Source: Hyphomicrobiales bacterium (GTDB lineage Bacteria; Pseudomonadota; Alphaproteobacteria; Rhizobiales; Beijerinckiaceae). From it: a stretch of 64,000 nt of DNA. Of the stretch, positions 54,520 through 64,000 are shown in pieces. The translations under genes were made by a program, and so were the position numbers. How positions within the stretch are numbered: position 1 is the first letter of the stretch; every line of letters starts with the position of its first letter. The stretch spans positions 1 through 64,000 of the forward strand of contig JAIXUP010000076.1 of NCBI GenBank assembly GCA_027483505.1, given 5' to 3'. The notes under the pieces were generated by a model. The model searched no databases. It was not told the origin of the DNA and saw only the letters and a list, made by a program, of their open reading frames with translations.

Positions 54520-57500
54520 TCAGAGCGTGCGCTTGATCTCCTCGACGCGATAGCATTCCACCACGTCGCCGGCGCGGATATCCTGGTAGTTCTCGAAGGA
54601 CATGCCGCATTCCTGGCCGACCTGAACCTCCTTCACGTCGTCCTTGAAGCGCTTGAGCGTTGAGAGCTTGCCTTCGTGGATGACGGTGTTGTCGCGGATC
54701 AGGCGGACATGCTGGCCACGCTCGATGGTGCCTTCAGTGACACGGCAGCCGGCGATCTTGCCGACCTTGGTGATGTTGAAGATTTCGAGCATGGTCGCCG
54801 TGCCGAGCATGGTTTCGCGCAGCGTCGGCGCCAGCAGGCCCGACATCGCTGCTTTCACATCATCAACGAGGTCGTAGATGATGTTGTAGTAGCGGATCTC
54901 CACACCAGCCCGTTCAGCCGCCTCGCGGGCTTCCTTGTTGGCGCGCACGTTGAAGCCGATGACCACAGCGCCGGAGGCCTGCGCCAGCGTGACATCGGAT
55001 TCGTTGATGCCGCCAACGCCGGAGAGCAGCACGCGCGAGCGCACCTCGTCGTTACCGAGCTTGTCAAGCGCGCCGACAATGGCCTCGACCGAGCCCTGCA
55101 CGTCGCCCTTGACCAGCAGCGGGAACTCCTTGCGGCCAGCGCTGACCTTGAGATCGCGCATCATGTCGACGAGGCTGCGGCCAGCGCCCGATGTGCCCCG
55201 CGCCGCAGCGATGTCGCGCTTCTGGCGGACGCGGTAATCCGTGATCTCGCGGGCACGTGCCTCGGACTCGACCACCGCAACGCGGTCGCCGGCCTCGGGC
55301 GTGCCGTTGAAGCCGAGCACCTCGACGGGCATGGATGGCGGCGCTTCCTTGAGGGTCGCGCCGGTGTCGCCCAAAAGGGCCCGGACGCGGCCCCATTCGG
55401 AGCCGGCCACGACGATGTCGCCCGGACGCAAAGTGCCGCGCTGGACAAGAACCGTGGCCACCGGCCCACGGCCGCGGTCAAGCTTCGCCTCGATCACCGT
55501 GCCTTCGGCCGGCCGGTCAGGGTTTGCGGTCAGGTTGAGCAGTTCAGCCTGAAGGGCGATCGACTCAAGCAGCTTGTCGATGTTGAGCCGCGTCTTGGCG
55601 GACAGCTCCACTTCCAGAACGTCGCCACCAAGGCTTTCGACCTGGATCTCGTGCTGGATCAGATCAGTCTTGACGCGCTCGGGCCGGGCATCGGGCAGGT
55701 CGATCTTGTTGATCGCCACGATCAGCGGCACCTTCGCCGCCTTGGCGTGGTTGATGGCCTCGATGGTCTGGGGCATCACCGAGTCATTCGCGGCCACGAC
55801 CAAAACGACGATGTCGGTGACCTTGGCGCCGCGCGCGCGCATCTGCGTGAAGGCGGCGTGGCCCGGCGTGTCGATGAAGGTGACCCGCGCGCCTGATGGG
55901 GTCGAGACCTGATAGGCGCCGATATGCTGGGTGATGCCGCCCGCTTCGCCGGACACGACGTTGGTGCGGCGCACGGCATCGAGCAGAGAGGTCTTGCCGT
56001 GATCGACATGGCCCATGATCGTGACGACAGCCGGACGCGGGCTCAGGGCGCCGTCATCATCGGGCAGGTTGAACAGGCCTTCCTCAACGTCAGCCTCCGC
56101 CACGCGCTTGACGGTGTGGCCCATGTCCTCGGCGATGAGCTGGGCCGTGTCTGCATCGACCACATCCGTGATCTTCAACATCTGTCCCTGCTTCATCAGG
56201 AAGCGGATCACATCCACCGCGCGTTCCGACATGCGGTTCGCCAGTTCCTGGATGGTGATGGTTTCCGGAACAACGACCTCGCGGGAGAGCTTTTCCTTCG
56301 GCTCGTTTGAACCGCGGTTGCCGCTCATGCGCTGCACGCGGCGACGGAAGGCCGCAACCGAACGGATGCGTTCGGCGTCAGCCTCCAGCGCATTGGTCAA
56401 GGTCAGACGGCCACGGCTCTTGTCGCCGCCGACCTTGGGGACGCGGACCTCGGCGCTGCCGGGCTTCGCTGCGCCGCCGGCGCGGCGCACGCCGGAGCGG
56501 TCGTCGTCATCGCTGCGCGGGCGTCCGGCTCCGGGAGGAGCGCGCCGCGGCGCACTGAGATCGATGGGGGCATCGCCTGTGCTGGTCCGCAGCATGCGCG
56601 GACCCGACGGGGCTCCGAAGCCGCCAGCCGGGCGCGGGCCGCGCGGGCCGTCGCCATCAGGGCGAGGGCCACGAAAGCCGCCTTCCGGACGGGGCCCATC
56701 CGGGCGCGGCCTGAAACCACCTTCCGGACGCGGAGCGCCGCCCTCGGGGCGCGGGCCACGGAAGCCGCCTTCCGGACGGGGTCCATCCGGGCGCGGCCTG
56801 AAGCCACCTTCCGGGCGCGGAGCGCCGCCCTCGGGGCGCGGGCCACGGAAGCCGCCTTCCGGACGGGGTCCATCGGCCCGCATGGGAGTCCGCTCGCCGT
56901 CGGTGCGGACCGGACGGTCTTCACGCGGGGCGCGGGGGCTATCGATGCGAGGCGGACGGCCGTCCATGCGCAGCGGGCGAACATCAACCGCCGGCTGGCG
57001 TACAGGTGGCGGCTCCTCGCCGAGACGCCTGACAGCCTCGTCCCGGCCACGGCGGCGGAAATCATCCTCTGCGCGCTTGCGCTCCTCTTCCTCGCGCTGG
57101 CGGGCGGCGGCGGCTTCGCGCTCGGCGCGTTCGCGGTCCTCGCGGGCGGCACGGGCGCGTGCTTCTTCCTCGGCCTGACGACGCTCTTCGAATTCACGTC
57201 CGCGGGAGTCGGCAAGGGCGCGGGTGCGGGCATCCTGCTCGTCGGGCGACAAGGTTCGCAGGAGCATGCTGGCGGCGGGCTTCGGCACGGCCGCAGCGGG
57301 CGCCGGCGGTGGTGGTGGCGTGGGCGCGACCGGCTTTGGCTGGGGGGCCGGCTGATGGTGATGCGGCGCCTCGCCGGGACCGGAAATGCGGCGCTTCACC
57401 TCGACCAAGACCGATTTCGAGCGGCCATGCGAGAAGCTCTGCTTCACGGTGTTGTGCTCGACCGGGCGCTTCAGTGTCAGGGTCTTTGGCGGCGACACAG

Positions 57501-57537
57501 TCAAGGTCTTGTCGCCGGGGGTTTTTTGATCGGTCAT
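54520..57537 (-). CDS. infB: Translation initiation factor IF-2
   Basis: GTPase that brings fMet-tRNA to the 30S subunit; 1005 residues, long because of an extended N-terminus. Order: short basic lead with [23 protein letters not shown]-type segment, a Glu/Arg coiled stretch (about 100-180), Pro/Gly/Arg low-complexity repeats (about 220-305), the IF2N module ([20 protein letters not shown]), and the G domain ([40 protein letters not shown]). The EF-Tu-like and C-terminal domains end [15 protein letters not shown]. The ATG overlaps the ylxR stop (ATGA). Confidence 0.98.
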   Translation of the reverse strand: MTDQKTPGDKTLTVSPPKTLTLKRPVEHNTVKQSFSHGRSKSVLVEVKRRISGPGEAPHHHQPAPQPKPVAPTPPPPPAPAAAVPKPAASMLLRTLSPDEQDARTRALADSRGREFEERRQAEEEARARAAREDRERAEREAAAARQREEEERKRAEDDFRRRGRDEAVRRLGEEPPPVRQPAVDVRPLRMDGRPPRIDSPRAPREDRPVRTDGERTPMRADGPRPEGGFRGPRPEGGAPRPEGGFRPRPDGPRPEGGFRGPRPEGGAPRPEGGFRPRPDGPRPEGGFRGPRPDGDGPRGPRPAGGFGAPSGPRMLRTSTGDAPIDLSAPRRAPPGAGRPRSDDDDRSGVRRAGGAAKPGSAEVRVPKVGGDKSRGRLTLTNALEADAERIRSVAAFRRRVQRMSGNRGSNEPKEKLSREVVVPETITIQELANRMSERAVDVIRFLMKQGQMLKITDVVDADTAQLIAEDMGHTVKRVAEADVEEGLFNLPDDDGALSPRPAVVTIMGHVDHGKTSLLDAVRRTNVVSGEAGGITQHIGAYQVSTPSGARVTFIDTPGHAAFTQMRARGAKVTDIVVLVVAANDSVMPQTIEAINHAKAAKVPLIVAINKIDLPDARPERVKTDLIQHEIQVESLGGDVLEVELSAKTRLNIDKLLESIALQAELLNLTANPDRPAEGTVIEAKLDRGRGPVATVLVQRGTLRPGDIVVAGSEWGRVRALLGDTGATLKEAPPSMPVEVLGFNGTPEAGDRVAVVESEARAREITDYRVRQKRDIAAARGTSGAGRSLVDMMRDLKVSAGRKEFPLLVKGDVQGSVEAIVGALDKLGNDEVRSRVLLSGVGGINESDVTLAQASGAVVIGFNVRANKEAREAAERAGVEIRYYNIIYDLVDDVKAAMSGLLAPTLRETMLGTATMLEIFNITKVGKIAGCRVTEGTIERGQHVRLIRDNTVIHEGKLSTLKRFKDDVKEVQVGQECGMSFENYQDIRAGDVVECYRVEEIKRTL
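56671..56880 (-). repeat. 87-bp tandem repeat inside infB
   Basis: About 2.4 copies of an 87-base unit starting at 56671, 56758 and 56845, each beginning ACG(A/G)AAGCCGCCTTCCGGAC on the + strand, with few differences. It encodes a 29-residue repeat built of GPRPEGGFR and [13 protein letters not shown] units in the disordered N-terminal region of IF-2. Being a multiple of three, copy-number changes keep the frame. Confidence 0.85.
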
Positions 57538-58208
57538 TCCGATGTTGGTCCTGCGGTTACATCTTTGAGCTCGCTTGCGCTTGCGGTCAGGGCTGCATCT
57601 GGCAGCGGACTTGTCCGAAATTGCACGAGTCGACGCCAGCGACCGAGAAAAGCCTCAGCCGCCGCGCCGTCTTTGAGGGCAGCATGTATCACAAGGTCAC
57701 GGCCCAACGCCAATGCCAAATCATCGCTGGTGAAACAATCGGCGACGGGAACCTCGCCGGCGCGCTCGCCATGGCGGCGCGTCAGGGCCTGGCTGAGCTT
57801 CCGGCGGCCATCATCGGCACCATCGGCAGCCTCGATCCAGACCGCAGGCCGCGCCGCGCCGGTGAGAGCCGCCTCGACCTTGCCGAACCCGGTCACCAAA
57901 AGGCCCGCCTTGTTGGCGATCGACAGTGATTGCAGCGCGTCGCGGAGCAGCAGCCGGTCGAGGGCGTCCGCCAGATCCGGCGGCACGTTGACCTTGCCCT
58001 TCAGCGAACGCGCGAAGGCCCTGGTGCGCAGGGCATGATCGACGGCCGCGCGGGAATTGGCCGTCCAGACGCCACGGCCCGGCAGCTTGCGCCGGATATC
58101 CGGCGTGAGCTCGCCATCGGGCGAGACCACAAAGCGGATGAGGTCGCCGGCTGGGAGGGACAGCCGCGTCGCCACGCAGCGGCGCTCGCTGTCGGCGGCT
58201 CGGCTCAT
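57534..58208 (-). CDS. YlxR family RNA-binding protein with L7Ae-like C-terminal domain
   Basis: 224 residues. The N-terminal YlxR/DUF448 domain (about 5-85) has [22 protein letters not shown] and the family GRG motif in [18 protein letters not shown]. The second half (about 95-190) is L7Ae-like: [30 protein letters not shown]. This two-domain form between nusA and infB is usual in alphaproteobacteria; it probably binds RNA or RNase P, by analogy. ATG 58208, 39 bases after nusA; the stop overlaps the infB ATG. Confidence 0.93.
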   Translation of the reverse strand: MSRAADSERRCVATRLSLPAGDLIRFVVSPDGELTPDIRRKLPGRGVWTANSRAAVDHALRTRAFARSLKGKVNVPPDLADALDRLLLRDALQSLSIANKAGLLVTGFGKVEAALTGAARPAVWIEAADGADDGRRKLSQALTRRHGERAGEVPVADCFTSDDLALALGRDLVIHAALKDGAAAEAFLGRWRRLVQFRTSPLPDAALTASASELKDVTAGPTSE

Positions 58209-58247
58209 CGCGGAGTCCGGCGGCGGCACCGTGCCGGTCCAGCTGGC

Positions 58248-59828
58248 TCAGGCTTCCACCTCGCTTTGGGTCTCTTCCTGGGGCGCTTCGATCCAGCCGG
58301 CCAGAATGCGGGCCTGCATGATCATGGCCTCCGCGTCCTCGCGCGACAGGCCGAAGCTGTCGAGGTAGCCCGGATAGCGGGTGGTTTCTCCCTGCTTGCG
58401 TTCGCTGTAGCCGACGAGGTCATCGGTGGCGCAGCCGGCCAGGTCCTCGATCGACTTCACATCATTCTCGCCGAGCGCGACCATCATGGCCGTGGTGACG
58501 GCGTTGACGGAGCGCAGTTCGTCAAGAACGCCGAGTTCCTGTCGGCGGGCGTCGAACGTCGCTTCCTGTTCGGCGAGGTAGCTCAGGGCGCGGTTCTGGA
58601 TCTCGCTGGCCGTATCCTCGTCGAAGCCCTGGATGTTGGCGAGTTCCGAGAGATCGACATAGGCCACTTCCTCGACATTGCGGAAGCCTTCCGAGGCAAG
58701 AAGCTGGCCGACAACCTCGTCGACATTCATCGCGTTCATGAACAGTTCGGTGCGGGCGACGAATTCCTTCTGGCGGCGTTCGGATTCCTCCGCCTCGGTC
58801 AGAATGTCGATATTCCAGCCCGTCAGCTGCGAGGCCAGGCGGACATTCTGCCCGCGACGGCCGATGGCCAGCGACAGCTGCTCATCGGGCACCACGACCT
58901 CGATCTTGTCGGCTTCCTCGTCGAGCACGACCTTGGCGACCTCGGCCGGCTGGAGCGCGTTGACGATGAAGGTCGCAATGTCCTGCGACCACGGGATGAT
59001 GTCGACCTTCTCGCCCTGCAGTTCGCCGACCACGGCCTGAACGCGGCTGCCGCGCATGCCGACGCAGGCGCCGACCGGATCGATCGAGGAATCGCGACTG
59101 ATCACGGCGATCTTGGCGCGCGAGCCAGGATCGCGGGCCACGGCCTTGACCTCGACGATGCCGTCATAGATTTCCGGCACTTCCTGGCCGAAGCGCCTGG
59201 CCATGCACTGCGGGTGCGTGCGCGACAGGAAGATCTGCGGGCCGCGCTGTTCGCGCCGCACGTCGTAGACATAGGCGCGGATCCGGTCGCCGACCTTGAA
59301 GGCCTCGCGCGGGATCAGTTCGTCACGACGCACGATTCCTTCGCCGCGTCCCAGGTCGACGAAGACATTGCCGTATTCAACGCGCTTCACCACGCCGTTG
59401 ATGATGTCGCCGATCCGGTCCTTGTACTCATCATACTGATGGTCGCGCTCTGCTTCGCGCACCTTCTGGACGATGACCTGCTTGGCGGATTGCGCCGCGA
59501 TGCGCCCGAAATCGAAGGGCGGCAGCGGATCGGAGATTACGTCGCCGGCCTCCGCCGCCGGATTCTTCCGCCGCGCCTCGGCAAGCGAAATCTGAACCGC
59601 GTCGTTCTCGACGACTTCCACGACCTGAAGGTGGCGCGACAGGCGCAGTTCGCCCGTCTTGGGATGAATCTCCGCATGGACATCCGTCTCCGCGCCATAT
59701 CGAGAGCGGGCGGCCTTGGCGATCGCGTCCTCCATGGCGCCAACAACGATCTGCCGGTCAATGGACTTTTCGCGTGCGACCGCATCAGCGATCTGCAGCA
59801 ACTCAAGGCGGTTGGCGCTGACGACCAT
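58248..59828 (-). CDS. nusA: Transcription termination/antitermination factor NusA
   Basis: RNA-polymerase-associated factor of 526 residues. N-terminal domain ([34 protein letters not shown]-type start, [12 protein letters not shown]), S1 ([30 protein letters not shown] region), two KH domains ([40 protein letters not shown]) and C-terminal helix-hairpin repeats ([13 protein letters not shown], then [19 protein letters not shown]). Starts at ATG 59828, 3 bases after the rimP stop. NusA may feed back on the leader terminator of its own operon. Confidence 0.98.
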   Translation of the reverse strand: MVVSANRLELLQIADAVAREKSIDRQIVVGAMEDAIAKAARSRYGAETDVHAEIHPKTGELRLSRHLQVVEVVENDAVQISLAEARRKNPAAEAGDVISDPLPPFDFGRIAAQSAKQVIVQKVREAERDHQYDEYKDRIGDIINGVVKRVEYGNVFVDLGRGEGIVRRDELIPREAFKVGDRIRAYVYDVRREQRGPQIFLSRTHPQCMARRFGQEVPEIYDGIVEVKAVARDPGSRAKIAVISRDSSIDPVGACVGMRGSRVQAVVGELQGEKVDIIPWSQDIATFIVNALQPAEVAKVVLDEEADKIEVVVPDEQLSLAIGRRGQNVRLASQLTGWNIDILTEAEESERRQKEFVARTELFMNAMNVDEVVGQLLASEGFRNVEEVAYVDLSELANIQGFDEDTASEIQNRALSYLAEQEATFDARRQELGVLDELRSVNAVTTAMMVALGENDVKSIEDLAGCATDDLVGYSERKQGETTRYPGYLDSFGLSREDAEAMIMQARILAGWIEAPQEETQSEVEA

Positions 59829-59831
59829 GGC

Positions 59832-60524
59832 TCAGTTCTCCTCGGGACGGGCAGTTTGGACGGCCTTGCGGCCGCGCACGGGTTTGGCGACGGGTTTGGG
59901 CTTCGGCTTGTAATCGGGACGGCTGCGGCTGCGCTCGACCGCTTCGGGTTCGGGCATGGCGGGCTCCAGACCCTGCTTGCCGCGCCGCAGCGATTCGGCG
60001 ATCAGGTCCTCGGTGAGGACAAGGCGCGCCTCCGACATGTTGGCGATCGGAATCCGTGCAAGCGGGTTCGCCCCTTCGACCGCATCGGGAAGCTCCACGA
60101 CCGCAGCGCCATCCTCAACCCCGCGCAGCAATCCGCGGAAGCGTTTGCGCCCGCCCAGCGGGACCGCCATCTCGATTCTGGCGTCATGCCCGGCCCAGCG
60201 CAGGAAATCCCCGGCACGCACGAGCGGCCGGTCGATCCCGGGCGAGGACAGTTCCAGATTGTAGGCAGTGCTGATCGGCTCCTCGAGGTCCAGCGCCGGC
60301 GACACGGCCTTGCTGACCGCTTCGCAGTCATCGACGCCCATCGAGCCGTCAGGCCGTTCGGCCATGATCTGCACGGTGCAGCCATTCTGGCCGTTGACGC
60401 GCACGCGCACGAGCCGATACCCGAGTTGTTCGATCACGGGTTCGACCACGGCCGCCACACGCGCGGCGACGCCGCTCTCCCGGATGATCCGCGCTTCGTG
60501 ATCGACCATCGCTGGCACCGTCAT
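59832..60524 (-). CDS. rimP: Ribosome maturation factor RimP
   Basis: 30S assembly factor, 230 residues. N-terminal domain [31 protein letters not shown] with [20 protein letters not shown], then [22 protein letters not shown]. The C-terminal extension is rich in K, P and R ([15 protein letters not shown]), common in alphaproteobacterial forms. ATG 60524 is chosen; the upstream open frame to 60755 runs through the leader terminator and is not coding in character. First gene of the operon. Confidence 0.96.
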   Translation of the reverse strand: MTVPAMVDHEARIIRESGVAARVAAVVEPVIEQLGYRLVRVRVNGQNGCTVQIMAERPDGSMGVDDCEAVSKAVSPALDLEEPISTAYNLELSSPGIDRPLVRAGDFLRWAGHDARIEMAVPLGGRKRFRGLLRGVEDGAAVVELPDAVEGANPLARIPIANMSEARLVLTEDLIAESLRRGKQGLEPAMPEPEAVERSRSRPDYKPKPKPVAKPVRGRKAVQTARPEEN

Positions 60525-60572
60525 GACGTCCTGTTGCTGGCAAGGCGCTCCGGCCTCGGACCTCGCGGCAAC

Positions 60573-60600
60573 AAAAAAGAGCGGGCCTTTCAGCCCGCTC
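60573..60600 (-). terminator. Intrinsic terminator in the rimP leader (attenuator candidate)
   Basis: On the minus strand: 8-bp stem GAGCGGGC / GCCCGCTC with a TGAAAG loop, directly followed by TTTTTT (complement of 60573-60578). It lies 49 bases upstream of the rimP ATG in the same direction, so transcription must pass it to reach rimP-nusA-infB. A rimP-leader attenuator with a Rho-independent terminator has been described bioinformatically in bacteria; this fits that description. Confidence 0.8.
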
Positions 60601-60639
60601 TTGATTGTGCTTTTCAGCCTTAACCAGAGCTTTGCGCGT

Positions 60640-60668
60640 GTCATAGTCCAGATCGGGGGGCAATTCAA
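60640..60668 (-). promoter_or_regulatory. Candidate promoter of the rimP operon
   Basis: Minus strand TTGAAT (60663-60668), 17-base spacer, TATGAC (60640-60645). The predicted start near 60633 gives a short leader of about 33 bases before the terminator hairpin. Confidence 0.4.
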
Positions 60669-60788
60669 GCAATCATCGCCGATGTCGGTCCAAGATATTC
60701 GCCGATTGGATGGTTTTTCGCCTGCCCTGATAACCGGCTGGTGAGGTTTTGCCACCTAGGATCGCATTGATCTTGGGATTCAAGCCGA

Positions 60789-61847
60789 ATGAACAACGTC
60801 GCAACCGTCCTTGCCGAACTTGACAGCGCCATGGCCTCCCATTCGGAAGATCAGCGCGTCCGAACCGTGACCCGTGTCACCGACATGTTCATCAACAGCG
60901 CCGAGGCCTACAGCTCTGACCAGATTGGCGTGTTCGACGTGGTCATCGGCCGTCTCGCCTCCGGGATCGGAACCGAAGCACGCGGCGCTCTGTCCGAGCG
61001 GCTAGCGGATGTCGCGAATGCACCGCGCGGGGTCGTCCGTCAGCTTGCGCTCGACGAGATCGCCGTGGCCAGGCCTGTCCTGACCCGTTCCGTCATCCTG
61101 ACCGACCAGGATCTGATCGCCGTCGCCTCCACGAAAGGCAAGGACCACATGCTGGTCATGAGCGTTCGGGCGAACCTTGGCGAGCCGGTCACCGACTATT
61201 TGGTGGTCAAGGGCGACAAGACCGTGTCGCATGCGCTTGCTCAGAACCTGTCCGCACGGTTTTCGTCGCGCGGGCTAGGCCTGATGATCACGCGCGCCTT
61301 CACCGACGAGAATCTGCAGAACGCGCTGGGCAACCGGGCCGACATTCCGCCGCAGCTCATGGACAATCTCGCCCAGGCCGCACGCGAAAGCGCGCGCCGC
61401 CGCGCTCAGGGGGGCCAGCCCAGGACCGGCTCCGCATGGACCAAGCCAGTGCCGGCGCCAGCGCCGGCCCCGACCGCCGCCAAGGCAGAGCGCGACGGCT
61501 TTGCTCCCGATGACCTGACAGAGGAAAAGCTCGCCGCCCTCGCGGCCGCAGGCGATACGGACAATGCCATCGCCGGTCTGGCGAAACTTGCCGGGATATC
61601 GCAGCAGGCCGCCGAGCAGGCGATCGTCGGCGCCGACCGGGATGCCTGCCTCGTGATCGGAAAGGCCATGGGCTGGAGCTGGCCTACGGTTCGCCAGCTG
61701 CTCGGCTTGCGGCCGAACTCCGACCAGATGCCGCACCTCATCGACAAGGCCCAGGAGAACTTCGCCAACCTCGCGCTGCCAACCGCACAACGCGTACTGC
61801 AGTTCATGCGGATCAGGGACAAGGCAGACGCCGCAAAGCGTGCCTGA
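60789..61847 (+). CDS. DUF2336 domain protein
   Basis: Soluble, helical protein of 352 residues. The DUF2336 region (about 5-210) contains RVRTVTRVTDMFINSAEAYSSDQIGVFDVVIGRL and ALDEIAVARPVLTRSVILTDQDLIAVA, with HEAT-like helices. An Ala/Pro linker (about 225-240) and a second helical part follow (DDLTEEKLAALAAAGDTDNAIAGLAKLAGI). The family is common in alphaproteobacteria and has no assigned function. It is divergent from rimP across about 265 bases; TTGGAT...TGATAA near 60706-60735 is a possible promoter. Convergent with trmB (gap 15 bases). Confidence 0.9.
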   Translation: MNNVATVLAELDSAMASHSEDQRVRTVTRVTDMFINSAEAYSSDQIGVFDVVIGRLASGIGTEARGALSERLADVANAPRGVVRQLALDEIAVARPVLTRSVILTDQDLIAVASTKGKDHMLVMSVRANLGEPVTDYLVVKGDKTVSHALAQNLSARFSSRGLGLMITRAFTDENLQNALGNRADIPPQLMDNLAQAARESARRRAQGGQPRTGSAWTKPVPAPAPAPTAAKAERDGFAPDDLTEEKLAALAAAGDTDNAIAGLAKLAGISQQAAEQAIVGADRDACLVIGKAMGWSWPTVRQLLGLRPNSDQMPHLIDKAQENFANLALPTAQRVLQFMRIRDKADAAKRA

Positions 61848-61862
61848 GCGCATCCCCGGCAA

Positions 61863-62585
61863 TCAGAGCCCGGCGCGGCGCATCGTGAGATAGGACGGCT
61901 CACGCCCGGCAGCGATCGCCTTCGCCTCGTATCGCGTCCGGACCCAGCCCTCGAAGGGCTCGGTCCAATCCTTCACCGAGACCGGCGCCCAGATGAGTCC
62001 GTCCTCGGCCGCTACCCGGCGCAGCGTCCAACCGACGTAATCATCAATGTCCGATGCGAAGCGGAACGCGCCGCCCGGACGCAGGACCCGGCTGATCTGC
62101 GCGAGTGTCTCAGGAGAAACAAAGCGCCGCTTGCGCTGCCGTCGTTTGGGCCAGGGATCGGGATAGAACAGGTCCACGCGCGCAAGGCTGGCCGCCGGCA
62201 GGCGCAGCAGCAGCGGCGCCGCGTCATCGGGCCAGACCCTCAGATTGTCCAGACCCTCGCGCTGGATCACGACCAGCAGCTTGGCCATGCCATTGATGAA
62301 CGGCTCGCAGCCGATGAAGCCGACATCGGGCTCGGCGCGGGCTGCGGCAAGGAGGTGTTCGCCGCCGCCGAAACCGATCTCGAGCCTCACCTCGCGCGGC
62401 TGCCTGGCAAACAGCGCTCCGAGATCATGGGGCAGGCTGTCAGGAAGGGTGAGCCGCGGCAGGAGCGTCTCGAACAGGTCCGATTGCCCGCCGCGCAGCT
62501 TCTTCGCCTTGCGGCGGCCGAAAAAGGAACCGCCCGCACCGGAGGGCGGGCGGGCGGTTCCGGATCGGGCAGGCGTCTCGGGCAT
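61863..62585 (-). CDS. trmB: tRNA (guanine-N7)-methyltransferase
   Basis: Methylates G46 of tRNAs with SAM; 240 residues. SAM motif EIGFGGGEHLLAAARAEP, then GCEPFINGMAKLL, catalytic region DLFYPDPWPKRRQRKRR and the C-terminal TRYEAKAIAAGREPSYL. The ATG (62583-62585) shares a base with the metK stop (TGATG). Residues about 9-22 (ARSGTARPPSGAGG) are encoded by a perfect terminator hairpin, and no good internal start lies after it, so trmB is apparently expressed by read-through and coupling from metK. Confidence 0.95.
   Translation of the reverse strand: MPETPARSGTARPPSGAGGSFFGRRKAKKLRGGQSDLFETLLPRLTLPDSLPHDLGALFARQPREVRLEIGFGGGEHLLAAARAEPDVGFIGCEPFINGMAKLLVVIQREGLDNLRVWPDDAAPLLLRLPAASLARVDLFYPDPWPKRRQRKRRFVSPETLAQISRVLRPGGAFRFASDIDDYVGWTLRRVAAEDGLIWAPVSVKDWTEPFEGWVRTRYEAKAIAAGREPSYLTMRRAGL
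62521..62561 (-). terminator. Intrinsic terminator of metK lying inside the 5' coding part of trmB
   Basis: Minus strand: perfect 12-bp stem (GGAACCGCCCGC / GCGGGCGGTTCC; arms 62550-62561 and 62526-62537) with a 12-base loop, followed at once by TTTTT (complement of 62521-62525). It starts 24 bases after the metK stop and covers codons about 9-22 of trmB. Confidence 0.85.
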
Positions 62586-63790
62586 CAGGCCAGGGCGGCC
62601 TTCAGCGGCTTGACCAGATCGGTCCGCTCCCAGGAGAAGCCGCCATCACGCGTCGCCTTGCGGCCGAAATGGCCATAGGCGGAGGTGCGCGCATAGATCG
62701 CCTTGTTGAGGCCGAGATGCTCGCGAATGCCGCGCGGCGACAGGTCCATGACCTTGGCGACCGCCGCTTCGAGCTTGTCGTCGGAGACCTTTCCGGTGCC
62801 GTGGCTGTCGACATAGACCGACAGGGGCTGGGCAACGCCGATCGCGTAGGAGAGCTGGATGGTGCAGCGGTCGGCGAGCTTGGCGGCCACGATGTTCTTG
62901 GCCAGATAACGCGCGGCATAGGCGGCCGAGCGGTCAACCTTGGTCGGGTCCTTGCCGGAGAAGGCGCCGCCGCCATGGGGGGCCGCGCCGCCATAGGTGT
63001 CGACGATGATCTTGCGGCCCGTGAGGCCCGAATCACCGTCAGGCCCGCCAATCAGGAACTTGCCCGTCGGGTTGATCCACCACTTGCAGTCCGGATCGAT
63101 GGCGAGTTCGCCGAGTGTCTCGCGGATGATCGGCTCCACGACCTTGCGCACGTCGGCGGAGGTCATGCTCTCGTCGAGATGCTGCGTCGACAGAACGATC
63201 TGGGTCACTGCGGCGGGACGGCCGTTCTCATAGCGCACGGTGACCTGGCTCTTGGCGTCCGGGCCGAGCTTGCCGCAGCCGCGTTCGTTGGCCTTGCGGT
63301 GGCGCGTGAGATTTTCGAGAATCTTGTGGGCGAAATAGATCGGTGCCGGCATGAGGTCCGGCGTTTCCGTGCAGGCGTAGCCGAACATGATGCCCTGGTC
63401 GCCAGCGCCGACATCCTTGTTGCCGGATGAATCGACGCCCTGCGCGATGTCGACCGACTGAGGATGCAGCAGCACATCGATCTTGGCAGTCTTCCAGTGA
63501 AAGCCGTCCTGCTCGTACCCGATGTCGCGGATGGCGCGGCGGGCCACCGACTTCACCTTGCTCTTCATGGCTTTCTCGTCCAGCGAGGTCCTGACCTCGC
63601 CCGCGATCACCACCCGGTTGGTGGTTGCAAGCGTTTCGCAAGCAACACGGACCTGCGCGGCTTCCATGCCAGCCTTGGCGGCTTCCCTGAAGAAGAGATC
63701 GACGACTTCGTCGGAGATGCGGTCGCAAACCTTGTCGGGATGGCCCTCGGACACGGATTCGCTGGTGAAGAGATAGCTCGAACGGGCCAC
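62585..63790 (-). CDS. metK: S-adenosylmethionine synthase
   Basis: Makes SAM from methionine and ATP; 401 residues. Signature stretches: [75 protein letters not shown]-type segment, and the C-terminal [29 protein letters not shown] 63790 ([11 protein letters not shown]) with AGGA upstream is chosen; the open frame to 63901 has no family character. Upstream lies the 3' end of a probable regulator. No known SAM riboswitch was recognised in the 157-base leader. Confidence 0.98.
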   Translation of the reverse strand: MARSSYLFTSESVSEGHPDKVCDRISDEVVDLFFREAAKAGMEAAQVRVACETLATTNRVVIAGEVRTSLDEKAMKSKVKSVARRAIRDIGYEQDGFHWKTAKIDVLLHPQSVDIAQGVDSSGNKDVGAGDQGIMFGYACTETPDLMPAPIYFAHKILENLTRHRKANERGCGKLGPDAKSQVTVRYENGRPAAVTQIVLSTQHLDESMTSADVRKVVEPIIRETLGELAIDPDCKWWINPTGKFLIGGPDGDSGLTGRKIIVDTYGGAAPHGGGAFSGKDPTKVDRSAAYAARYLAKNIVAAKLADRCTIQLSYAIGVAQPLSVYVDSHGTGKVSDDKLEAAVAKVMDLSPRGIREHLGLNKAIYARTSAYGHFGRKATRDGGFSWERTDLVKPLKAALA

Positions 63791-63872
63791 GGGAACATCC
63801 TCAGGGCTGTTGGTGAATAGGACAGGCACTCTCAGCGGCAACGTCCTGTCTGCGACAAGAGCGCGGCGCGCG

Positions 63873-63901
63873 CTTCTGCCATTGCCCGCCTTGCGCGTCA
63901 A
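63873..63901 (-). promoter_or_regulatory. Candidate promoter of metK
   Basis: Minus strand TTGACG (63896-63901), 17-base spacer, weak -10 CAGAAG (63873-63878). Good -35, poor -10; low certainty. Confidence 0.3.
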
Positions 63902-63947
63902 GCCGATTGACCGATGCGCCGGACGTTCGTTCGATTCAAAGAACGGT

Positions 63948-64000
63948 TCAGGCGTCTGCCGGAGGACCCGCAGCGAGCGCCTCGGCCAGATCGATCAGAC
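63948..64000 (-). CDS. C-terminal end of a gene upstream of metK, probably an HTH regulator
   Basis: In frame to TGA (63948-63950) the last codons read [16 protein letters not shown]. The window ends here, so only about 17 residues are visible. In Hyphomicrobiales the gene before metK is usually an XRE-type helix-turn-helix regulator whose C-terminus has the form RRxLIDLVxALA; the fit is good but rests on very few residues and on synteny. Confidence 0.5.
   Translation of the reverse strand, partial: LIDLAEALAAGPPADA

Noticed and set aside
56671-56880. CRISPR-like regular repeats
   Set aside because: The 87-bp units are contiguous, in frame inside infB and without spacers; they are a protein-coding tandem repeat.
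57930-60623. Open frame of 897 codons opposite ylxR, nusA and rimP
   Set aside because: Spans three genes of a conserved operon on the other strand.
60524-60672. Leader peptide or N-terminal extension of RimP upstream of ATG 60524
   Set aside because: The frame passes through the terminator hairpin and starts only at weak codons; RimP homology begins near [13 protein letters not shown].
63791-63947. SAM-II or SAM/SAH riboswitch before metK
   Set aside because: No matching conserved core or pseudoknot pattern was recognised in the 157 bases; only a promoter-like -35 is visible.

Overview
The window is GC-rich chromosomal DNA from an alphaproteobacterium, most likely of the order Hyphomicrobiales (Rhizobiales). 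The case rests on gene neighbourhoods I recognise: chvI-chvG-hprK-EIIA(Man)-HPr-ahcY; tsaE/amgK-murU-addB-addA-trxA; hslU-hslV next to hisB-DUF2628-hisH-hisA-hisF-hisE-coaA; rimP-nusA-ylxR-infB-rbfA-truB; and metK-trmB. I cannot name the genus from sequence alone. All calls come from reading the sequence and its translations; no database search was run.

Layout. 1-2.3 kb (+): 3' half of pnp, then a Bcr/CflA-type drug efflux gene. 2.5-22.6 kb (-): one long run of housekeeping and regulatory genes. Read in the transcribed direction it starts with the ChvI/ChvG envelope two-component system, then HprK/EIIA/HPr of the regulatory PTS, then S-adenosylhomocysteine hydrolase behind a palindromic operator-like site. 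Next come a DivL-like pseudokinase with tyrosine in place of histidine, the TsaE-AmgK fusion with MurU (muropeptide recycling), the AddAB recombination nuclease, thioredoxin and PBP1A. 22.8-27.6 kb (+): a HugZ-like FMN protein, pckA, a DUF4105 membrane protein and an orphan BMP-family binding protein. A decayed second copy of the DUF4105 3' end follows.

27.9-29.4 kb is an AT-rich single-gene island encoding an ATPase with a C-terminal TOPRIM/DUF4435-like part, a likely defence gene. 29.5-37.4 kb holds a Na+/H+ antiporter, a secreted protein, a class II glutamine amidotransferase, hrpB, a VWA/DUF1194 protein, cmk, a TIGR02300 gene and tRNA-Ala(GGC). 37.5-45.3 kb holds hrcA, typA, a VOC protein, a Usp, trpS and hslUV.

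45.8-52.1 kb (+) is the his-coaA operon. It is interrupted exactly between hisF and hisE by a second AT-rich insert (about 49.09-50.73 kb). This insert carries an unrecognised membrane protein whose frame is split by one in-frame TGA. 52.1-53.0 kb: a YqaA/DedA-like protein and a RidA-like protein. 53.0-60.5 kb (-): the rimP-truB translation/transcription operon behind a leader terminator. 60.8-61.8 kb (+): DUF2336. 61.9-64.0 kb (-): metK-trmB, with an intrinsic terminator lying inside the first codons of trmB, preceded by the last codons of a probable regulator.

The best candidates for something undescribed are the two AT-rich islands, above all the hisF/hisE insert. The trmB-internal terminator, the DUF4105 duplication scar and the palindrome before ahcY are also worth checking. 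No CRISPR array, insertion sequence, prophage or rRNA operon was seen.
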